Shown: one piece after another, positions 1-4,916 of the stretch
Layout: each line of letters begins with the position of its first letter
Numbering within the stretch: the stretch's first letter is position 1
Source of the DNA: Thermoplasmata archaeon
Lineage (GTDB): Archaea > Thermoplasmatota > Thermoplasmata > Thermoplasmatales > Thermoplasmataceae
Direction: 5' to 3'
NCBI GenBank assembly: GCA_021795055.1
Contig: JAJYPW010000050.1
Span: 1 to 6,848 of the forward strand
DNA: 6,848 bases
Notes under the pieces: model-generated
What the model was told of the DNA's origin: nothing
The model's input: the letters and a program-made list of their open reading frames with translations, nothing else
The model's database searches: none
Program-made: the position numbers and the translations under genes

Positions 1-2
1 TG

Positions 3-83
3 GCCGCCCTCACCAAGGCTTTCTTCATACTCACCCCGAAAGGCATAAGCATAGACAGAAAGAGGCTAAGGGGTTCATTCTAG
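3..83 (+). CDS. C-terminal end of an unidentified protein (partial, 5' end outside window)
   Basis: Reading frame 3 is open from the window edge to a TAG at 81-83 and gives 26 residues starting AALTKAFFILTPKG and ending RKRLRGSF. Arg is encoded by AGG/AGA and Ile by ATA, as in the other genes here. The stop falls exactly tail to tail with the minus-strand transporter, whose TAG is the complement of 80-82, so the two genes share CTAG at 80-83. The same arrangement occurs at 1743-1746, which supports this being a real gene end. The fragment is basic and too short to assign to a family; no function is proposed. It could still be chance, because 26 open codons are not rare. Confidence 0.45.
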   Translation, partial: AALTKAFFILTPKGISIDRKRLRGSF

Positions 84-1402
84 GCTGGTGCGGTGGCGCC
101 GGCGGCTCCTCTCTTCTTCCCTGACATGGAACTGATTGCTTTCATCAGAAATACTCCCGATATTGCAAGAAACATTACGGACAGCGAGAAGGTCACGCCG
201 TATCCCAGTATCTCTGAAAGGTAACCTGCCGCGAGTGCGGCCATAATCTGGCCTACCCCTGTAAGGGAGTTGTAATATCCAATCGCCCGCCCCTTAACCG
301 AAGTCTTCACGTTGTTGGACAGGATGGTCAGCTGGCTGATTGATATCAGGCTCCAGATCCCTCCAAGAACTGAATACATTATTATCAGGGAAAATACAGT
401 AGCCGAGCCAAGAACGTATGCCAGGGCAAGTATCGCCGCAATGCCGAAGATTATGCCCCGGGTGAGGAGCGAACCGAGGAGAACTTTTCCTGGACCCAGA
501 GAATTCACCACCCTGCCTGAAAACCTGTAACTGAATGCCCCGAGTACAGCATTGCCAAGGTACATAAGGTAGATAATCAGATCTGAAGATTTCTGAATGT
601 CAATCATATACGCGGGAAACGGGACGAAGAATACCTGGAATGCGAACATCAGGAATGCGCAGGAGGCAAGGAATCCCCAGGTGGCGCCGCTGATGGATCT
701 GTCGCTGTGCTGCCTTGGGGAAATTATGTGTATCATGTTGCTTGGAAAAAACCGAAGTTTTTCCACGATCCGCACTGAGTATATGCTCGCCAGCCTTTTT
801 CTCTGAATTTTTTTTACCGGCTCTGGTATGAGCAGGTGAACCATCAACCCGGCCAGTATATACACGGCTCCAGCGGCTATATAAAGAAAAACAAGCATCT
901 TGGCATCCAACGAAACCCATACGATAGAAATTGCGCCTGCTGCCAGCCCTACTACGTTTCCCACAGATGCAACCATGTTGAAACGTGACATCACATTTGG
1001 CCAGCTCTCCCTGGCCGAATTCTCGATGATTATCATCGTGGCAACGGGAACGCTGGCCATCACTATTATCTGGAAAAGCGAGAGTATTCCCACAAACAGC
1101 CATATGTTGGATGCAAACATTACCCCAAACAGGGAGGCCCCGCCTCCAACGAAACCCAGCACAATGAAGACCTTCCTCCTGCCATACCTGTCCGACAGAT
1201 TTCCCCAAAGAATGAGAACCGGCACGGAAGCGGTGGAAACTATTGCAGACGCAATGCCGACGTAGAGCACTGAGAGTTTGAGATAGAGAAGCACGTACAG
1301 CGGGATCAGCGGTGAGATGAGGCCGGATGCAAGGTTGGAGAAGAAATATCCGATGAACCACCTGTTCCCGTGCACGGATTCCACAGTTTGTGCAGTTTCC
1401 AC
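80..1402 (-). CDS. Major facilitator superfamily transporter, 12-TM type
   Basis: A 440-residue membrane protein, the usual length for a 12-helix MFS carrier. Residues 15-190 hold about six hydrophobic helices, 195-240 is a basic cytoplasmic loop (KKIQRKR and nearby), and 240-425 holds the second six. The MFS motif A is clear between helices 2 and 3 (GNLSDRYGRR, residues 67-76), and a weaker copy sits in the second half near SGRVVNSLG (295-303). The tail after 428 is short and basic, then Ala/Gly-rich. Transport is presumably ion-coupled across the cytoplasmic membrane; the substrate cannot be read from sequence, and efflux of small molecules is only one possibility. The start is GTG at 1402, the first start after an in-frame stop upstream (1444-1442). 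A T/A-rich element about 27 bases before it fits a leaderless mRNA. Alternative GTG starts lie at residues 7 and 10. Its 3' end overlaps the convergent partial gene by four bases. Confidence 0.9.
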   Translation of the reverse strand: METAQTVESVHGNRWFIGYFFSNLASGLISPLIPLYVLLYLKLSVLYVGIASAIVSTASVPVLILWGNLSDRYGRRKVFIVLGFVGGGASLFGVMFASNIWLFVGILSLFQIIVMASVPVATMIIIENSARESWPNVMSRFNMVASVGNVVGLAAGAISIVWVSLDAKMLVFLYIAAGAVYILAGLMVHLLIPEPVKKIQRKRLASIYSVRIVEKLRFFPSNMIHIISPRQHSDRSISGATWGFLASCAFLMFAFQVFFVPFPAYMIDIQKSSDLIIYLMYLGNAVLGAFSYRFSGRVVNSLGPGKVLLGSLLTRGIIFGIAAILALAYVLGSATVFSLIIMYSVLGGIWSLISISQLTILSNNVKTSVKGRAIGYYNSLTGVGQIMAALAAGYLSEILGYGVTFSLSVMFLAISGVFLMKAISSMSGKKRGAAGATAPA

Positions 1403-1424
1403 TGCGGGGGTGATTGATCTCCGG

Positions 1425-1435
1425 TTAAAAAGCTT
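1425..1435 (-). promoter_or_regulatory. Possible TATA element of the MFS gene
   Basis: On the minus strand this reads AAGCTTTTTAA and is centred about 27 bases upstream of the GTG start at 1402. That is the usual distance from an archaeal TATA box to a transcription start, so the transcript would begin at or near the start codon. The match to a TATA consensus is weak. Confidence 0.35.
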
Positions 1436-1526
1436 GGATGCTTACGATTCAGATAGGACGCATTACCGAAAGGTTGTTTGCAGGCCTGGACATATTTCTA
1501 AAACCAGAAGTCGGCGCCAGTCAAGC

Positions 1527-1535
1527 TTATATATT
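1527..1535 (+). promoter_or_regulatory. TATA box of the DUF1059 gene
   Basis: TTATATATT is a strong archaeal TATA box. Its centre is about 30 bases before the ATG at 1561, which puts transcription start only a few bases before the gene. No Shine-Dalgarno motif precedes the ATG, in line with a leaderless or nearly leaderless mRNA. The 158 bases between 1403 and 1560 carry this promoter and, facing the other way, that of the MFS gene. Confidence 0.65.
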
Positions 1536-1560
1536 GATTTATTCATTCACCATTGATATT

Positions 1561-1746
1561 ATGGCAAAATACAAGTTCAAGTGCTCGGACATAGGAATGA
1601 ATTGCAGTTTTTCTGCAGATGAGAAGAACAGGGAAGATCTCGTGAAGAAGATTGCTGAACACGCGAAGGGTGCCCACCAGATCAATGAGATTTCGCCTGA
1701 GCTTAAAACCAAGGTGGATTCTGCAATCAAGAAATCGCTATTCTAG
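1561..1746 (+). CDS. DUF1059 family small protein with Cys2/His2 pattern
   Basis: A 61-residue protein starting MAKYKFKCSDIGMNCSF. It matches the DUF1059 pattern as I know it: a short beta strand with C-x6-C (C8, C15), then a helix ending in H-x4-H (H34, H39; HAKGAH), then a lysine-rich C-terminal helix (ELKTKVDSAIKK). The two Cys and two His could form one zinc site, but that is inference; the biochemical role of the family is not established to my knowledge. Protein and charge pattern suggest a small soluble cytoplasmic protein. ATG at 1561 is chosen because the TATA box fits it and the family begins here. In-frame starts further upstream (1438) would run across the TATA box. The stop TAG overlaps the convergent formimidoyltransferase-cyclodeaminase stop through a shared CTAG. 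Confidence 0.85.
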   Translation: MAKYKFKCSDIGMNCSFSADEKNREDLVKKIAEHAKGAHQINEISPELKTKVDSAIKKSLF

Positions 1747-3269
1747 TTACCCTGTATTATTTTAGAATCCACAATTTTTCTTACCTCTTTTAGAATTTTT
1801 TCTGACTCTTCTATCAGAGTTGCGGTCTCGTTAACCAGTTTCGTGCTTTCTTCTCCACTGGCAAGGGACTTTGCATTTATCAGTACGTTGGACGATGCCC
1901 CACGCATTGCTGCAAACGCGAATTCAGCCGAGCAGGCAACATCGCTGATTGCATTCTTGTTGCCCTTTTCCGCAAGAACCTTCAAACCACCGAGGATACT
2001 GCGGCATCCTTTCGCTATTCTCATTGGCACACCTATAGCGTCCACGAGCGCTTTCTGAAGCTCTCTGCTCCTTGCCTCCTTCTGCTCTTCCGTCTCCTTG
2101 GGCATTTTCCAGACTGCGGAAATGCCGTTGAAAGCCTCCTCATCCTGCTTCATCAGCGTGGTCATCTCTGACATGATCCCCCTGGATTCGGCGATAATTT
2201 TCTCCATCTCTGAACTGACTGAGGCGTAGGCCTTCCTGCCTGCGGTGAGTGAAGCTACCATGCTAGACAGGGCTGCGGCTATCGCGCCCACCATTGCACT
2301 TGCTGCCCCTCCTCCCGGAGTGGGGGATGAGGACGCGAGTCTCGACATGAAGTTTCCAAGAGTATCCTGGCCCATGGATTTCGAGAGCCTGGTCTCAAAA
2401 ATCTGATCCTCGGGAATGCTTTCCATCCTCAGGTAGTAGGCTGCTGTATCGAGCACCGCTTTAAGGGGAATCAACCCCACGATCTCGCTTTCGACCGGTG
2501 TCGCGCCATACCTTGCTGCCTCCATCCTGACGTTTTCATAAGCCCTGTAGACAGGAGTTGACTTGAAATCCACCAGATTCATTGACACCTGCGCGCGGTT
2601 CTTCTCGGAAAGGTAAAATCCCAGGGCCTTTACGTTTTTGAGCCCTCCTGCCTTTTCCCTGATCTGCTTCGACACCTTCTTTGCCACGTCAACGTCTGGA
2701 GTGTCGAGGTTTACGTTGTACGCTACGAGATATTCCCTTGCCCCGATTATGCATGCGCCTGCCTTCCCTATTGCCTGAGGTCCTGCATCCGGTTTCCATT
2801 TGCCCTCGGAGATGTGTTCCCTGAGCTCCTCAATCTGGAATTTCGCATTCCTGATGTTTTCCAGATTGGATCTCCATGGAATCCTTGCCGCGCTTCCGTA
2901 CAGGTATACAGGTATCGACAGTTCCCTGGCAACTCTGTCCGAAAGATCTCCTGCCAGTTTGATACATTCCTCAATGTCTCCTGTCACCGGCACGAACGGG
3001 ATTACGTCGGCAGCACCAAATCTCGGGTGCTCTCCCTTGTGGGTGGTCATGTCTATAAGCTCTGCCGCACGCTTTATCCCCCTGAAGGCTGCCTCTACAA
3101 CTATGGAAGAATCCCCTGCGAAGGTTATCACGGCCCTGTTGTGGTCCGGATTCATTTCAGTGTCAAGGACCGATATCCCTTCCACCGACGATATTGCCTC
3201 CTTTATATAGGACACAATTTTCTCATCCCTTCCTTCGCTGAAATTAGGAACGCATTCGACGATTCCCAT
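1743..3269 (-). CDS. Bifunctional glutamate formimidoyltransferase / formimidoyl-tetrahydrofolate cyclodeaminase
   Basis: A 508-residue cytosolic enzyme. The N-terminal part moves the formimino group from formiminoglutamate to tetrahydrofolate, and the C-terminal part releases ammonia to give methenyl-tetrahydrofolate, the last steps of one route of histidine breakdown. Transferase domain, residues 1 to about 290: CVPNFSEGR (6-14), the active-site His region HKGEHPRFGAADVIPFVP (77-94), SNLENIR (134-140) and GPQAIGKAGACIIGAREYL (163-181). Cyclodeaminase domain, about 300-508, all-helical: SPTPGGGAASAMVGAI (315-330), DEEAF (376-380) and the NAISDVACSAEFAF region (439-452). Mammalian FTCD has the same fused order at about 541 residues; many prokaryotes keep the two as separate proteins. 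ATG at 3269 is preferred over an in-frame start at 3362 because the family begins at this Met and a TATA element lies about 27 bases before it, implying a leaderless mRNA. No other histidine-utilisation gene is in the window. Confidence 0.92.
   Translation of the reverse strand: MGIVECVPNFSEGRDEKIVSYIKEAISSVEGISVLDTEMNPDHNRAVITFAGDSSIVVEAAFRGIKRAAELIDMTTHKGEHPRFGAADVIPFVPVTGDIEECIKLAGDLSDRVARELSIPVYLYGSAARIPWRSNLENIRNAKFQIEELREHISEGKWKPDAGPQAIGKAGACIIGAREYLVAYNVNLDTPDVDVAKKVSKQIREKAGGLKNVKALGFYLSEKNRAQVSMNLVDFKSTPVYRAYENVRMEAARYGATPVESEIVGLIPLKAVLDTAAYYLRMESIPEDQIFETRLSKSMGQDTLGNFMSRLASSSPTPGGGAASAMVGAIAAALSSMVASLTAGRKAYASVSSEMEKIIAESRGIMSEMTTLMKQDEEAFNGISAVWKMPKETEEQKEARSRELQKALVDAIGVPMRIAKGCRSILGGLKVLAEKGNKNAISDVACSAEFAFAAMRGASSNVLINAKSLASGEESTKLVNETATLIEESEKILKEVRKIVDSKIIQGN
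1775..1801 (+). terminator. T-rich tract, likely terminator of the DUF1059 transcript
   Basis: Just after the DUF1059 stop the plus strand carries T5 (1775-1779), T4 (1788-1791) and T6 (1796-1801). Archaeal termination commonly uses such oligo-T runs without a hairpin. The tract lies inside the 3' coding end of the opposing gene, so the two transcripts would overlap. A 9-base direct repeat TTTTAGAAT occurs at 1760-1768 and 1788-1796 within or next to it. Confidence 0.5.
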
Positions 3270-3290
3270 GCAACGGTATTCCTGCGCCGT

Positions 3291-3300
3291 ACATATACTA
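3291..3300 (-). promoter_or_regulatory. TATA-like element of the formimidoyltransferase-cyclodeaminase gene
   Basis: On the minus strand this reads TAGTATATGT, centred about 27 bases before the ATG at 3269, so transcription would start at the start codon. The element is nearly symmetric (TATATACT on the plus strand) and could also fire rightward towards the R2-like gene. Confidence 0.5.
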
Positions 3301-3425
3301 TCATGACTTATTTGCCTCAGGAACCCGGGAGGTGAAGAAAGTTGAACAATATCAGGAATCACAGGTAAAGCATTTCGAACCCGTACGGAATTGCATGGAT
3401 TGGGACAAACCCCAAGTTCTTGATC

Positions 3426-3440
3426 CCGTCAGGGGGACGG
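3426..3440 (+). repeat. Small inverted repeat upstream of the R2-like gene promoter
   Basis: CCGTC-AGGGG-GACGG, a perfect 5-base inverted repeat with a 5-base loop, ends 17 bases before the TATA box at 3458. Its place just upstream of the promoter would suit a regulator site, but a repeat this short can occur by chance. Confidence 0.3.
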
Positions 3441-3456
3441 ACGCTAAAGATACTGT

Positions 3457-3465
3457 ATTTATATT
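3457..3465 (+). promoter_or_regulatory. TATA box of the R2-like gene
   Basis: ATTTATATT closely fits the archaeal TATA consensus. Transcription would start near 3488, about 20 bases before the ATG at 3509. This is the main reason for choosing the short form of the R2-like protein over a start at 3332. Confidence 0.6.
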
Positions 3466-3508
3466 CTGTATCAATGAGGTTAAATTAAAGCGTTCAAACA
3501 CGGGTAAG

Positions 3509-4513
3509 ATGGATATGATAGAGAGCAAAAGTGGACTTTCCGCAAGGGACAGGATGCAGCGGATCTTCCTCTTCAACGAGAGCGGGGATAAGTGGGCCAG
3601 CAGGAAACGTATAATTGGGGGGAGCCACACAAATCTACTGTCACTGGACGACCCCAAGTATCCATGGGCGGCTTCAATTTACAGAAAAATTGTTTCCAAT
3701 ACCTATAATCCCGCAGAGTTCAACCTTGACAGGGAAAACAGGGATTTCTCAGCGCTGTCTGACCTTGACAGGAAGATATTCATGCGCACTCTTTCCTCCC
3801 TGATGATTGTTGAAAGTGTACTTTTTTCCAACTATGAGGTCATATTGCCTTATTTCACCTCGCCGGAAGTGATTGCGGCGTACTCCGGATTATCCTTCCA
3901 GGAAACATTGCATGCTGACTCTTACACCCAGATTGCAGTCCATGCCCTGCCGCAGAATCTCAGGGAACCGATCTATGAGTCCTGGAGAACTACGGAATGG
4001 TTCAAGAGCAGGAACAGGATCATCAACGACTACTTTTTCTCATATATCCGTGAGCCGATTGTCGAGAATTTCCTGCTGAACCTCATCGCTTCTGCAATCG
4101 TGGTAGGATCCATTTTACCTACAGAATTCGCGGTGATTTATGCCTTTTCCAGACACAACAGGCTCATCTTCACCACGAACCTTGTGAAATATATAAACAG
4201 GGACATAAACCTTCAGTACGAATTGCTTGTCAAGACGGTTACAACCATACTGGAGGAGAATCCCCAGCTGCAGAATGACACTTTTAACTCCATTTCCTCA
4301 GATGTCATCAAGGAACTTGTAAGATCGGAGACGGATTTCATACATAATGTCACGGAAGGGATGGCACGGGGCCTCACTGACTTTGCGCTCACGAGGTTCA
4401 GCCAGGCGCTGGCCAATAGGGAAGCCAAGGCCCTGAACATTGCCACCTTATACCCCGGCATTAGCGGGAGCCCGATCCCATGGTATGACTCGCTCATAGA
4501 GATAAAGAAATAG
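3509..4513 (+). CDS. R2-like (beta) subunit of class I ribonucleotide reductase with half of the metal site lost
   Basis: A 334-residue, all-helical, ferritin-like protein. It aligns without gaps to E. coli NrdB around residues 51-98 (YNPAEFNLDRE, ALSDLDRKIF) and to Chlamydia R2 from 198 to 236 (YAFSRHNRLI, YINRDINLQ). Normal R2 makes the radical needed by the large subunit to reduce ribonucleotides. Kept: E102 (at D84; Glu as in Chlamydia), E132 and H135 (E115, H118; QETLH), Y139 (radical Y122) and D232 (D237). Lost: E204->V199, E238->I233, H241->Q236. W48 is Y66. The protein ends at SPIPWYDSLIEIKK, just after the conserved PW motif, lacking the roughly 20-35 residue tail with Tyr356 and the alpha-docking peptide. 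Stops are tandem, TAG TGA (4511-4516). The frame is intact, so a selected accessory or atypical beta is more likely than a pseudogene. ATG 3509 or 3515 fits the TATA box; an open extension reaches GTG 3332 but shows no R2 similarity. Alpha lies downstream. Confidence 0.85.
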   Translation: MDMIESKSGLSARDRMQRIFLFNESGDKWASRKRIIGGSHTNLLSLDDPKYPWAASIYRKIVSNTYNPAEFNLDRENRDFSALSDLDRKIFMRTLSSLMIVESVLFSNYEVILPYFTSPEVIAAYSGLSFQETLHADSYTQIAVHALPQNLREPIYESWRTTEWFKSRNRIINDYFFSYIREPIVENFLLNLIASAIVVGSILPTEFAVIYAFSRHNRLIFTTNLVKYINRDINLQYELLVKTVTTILEENPQLQNDTFNSISSDVIKELVRSETDFIHNVTEGMARGLTDFALTRFSQALANREAKALNIATLYPGISGSPIPWYDSLIEIKK

Positions 4514-4755
4514 TGAGTGATCTTTGCCGTCATTTATGCTTTCAACCGTTGATCCGCCCTCAAGCAAGTTTTCATTCGCTTTATGATGCCTGATAATAAG
4601 GATCCGGAAAATCGTCCTTAAAAACATTCTAAGTGGATTCGCGTGCATTTAGCCTTTTTCTGCTGCAGGCATTTTACGGACATAAATGACGTTACTGAGG
4701 AGGAGCATATCAATTGCCCTTACGTATCACGATGTTGCTGGATTCCGGTTATTAA

Positions 4756-4810
4756 CTTTAAATATTACTAACTTCATGACTATTAATGGATAAATGTCTG
4801 GTTAAATATC
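4756..4810 (+). promoter_or_regulatory. Promoter region of the ribonucleotide reductase alpha gene (two candidate TATA boxes)
   Basis: Two elements fit an archaeal TATA box: CTTTAAATATT at 4756-4766 and TTAAATAT at 4802-4809. They would give transcription starts near 4787 and 4832, and leaders of about 130 or 85 bases. Next to the second is a perfect 8-base palindrome ATCTAGAT (4808-4815) and the near direct repeat TAGATCAA / TAGTATCAA (4811-4818, 4821-4829), possible operator sequence. Which TATA box is used cannot be decided by eye. Confidence 0.45.
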
Positions 4811-4903
4811 TAGATCAATATAGTATCAACCCACTTAAAATCCAATTCCATAAGAGTGTCAAATTTCCTTTAGATTCGTCAGCGCTTCTTCCCTTTTACC
4901 AGC

Positions 4904-4909
4904 AGGTGG
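4904..4909 (+). promoter_or_regulatory. Shine-Dalgarno motif of the alpha gene
   Basis: AGGTGG pairs with the archaeal 16S rRNA 3' end over AGGTG and is 7 bases before ATG 4917. It selects this ATG over the in-frame TTG at 4911, which is only one base away. It is the only clear case of Shine-Dalgarno-led initiation in the window, in agreement with the long leader of this gene. Confidence 0.65.
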
Positions 4910-4916
4910 CTTGAAG

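Larger units (their letters stand above)
4514..4916. other. 403-base AT-rich intergenic region and leader of the alpha gene
   Basis: I see no convincing gene or RNA in this gap. The left part (4514-4680) is of mixed composition and has a T5 run at 4655-4659 that might end the R2-like transcript. The middle (4745-4830) is strongly AT-rich and holds several TATA-like elements. The right part (4831-4916) would be the 5' leader of the alpha mRNA and ends in a good Shine-Dalgarno motif. A 35-codon open frame from ATG 4686 lacks a ribosome site and crosses the promoter elements, so it is not called. Confidence 0.6.

Noticed and set aside
600..1361. 253-codon minus-strand open frame inside the transporter gene
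   Set aside because: It lies in another frame of the MFS gene on the same strand, has a Cys/His/Arg-rich low-complexity composition with no helices or motifs, and the MFS frame has clear family features.
2800..3335. Plus-strand open frames of 136 and 173 codons over the formimidoyltransferase gene
   Set aside because: They are antisense to well-conserved transferase motifs and show no domain pattern.
4500..4590. Possible frameshift hiding the missing R2 C-terminal tail
   Set aside because: I translated the other forward frames after the stop; none shows a FExRVxEY-like tail or a conserved Tyr in context, so the early end looks genuine.
4580..4600. C/D-box-like ATGATGC next to CTGA
   Set aside because: The boxes lie side by side with no room for a guide and lack the second box pair, so this is not a C/D small RNA.
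4448..4648. 66-codon minus-strand open frame over the end of the R2-like gene and the gap
   Set aside because: Its composition is unremarkable, half of it is antisense to R2 coding sequence, and no promoter pattern was found before it.
4686..4793. 35-codon plus-strand frame in the intergenic gap
   Set aside because: No properly spaced ribosome site or TATA box precedes it, and it runs over the candidate promoter elements of the alpha gene.
4831..4916. Riboswitch-like leader before the alpha gene
   Set aside because: The spacing would allow one, but I could find no strong stems or known conserved core, and cobalamin riboswitches are not generally found in archaea.
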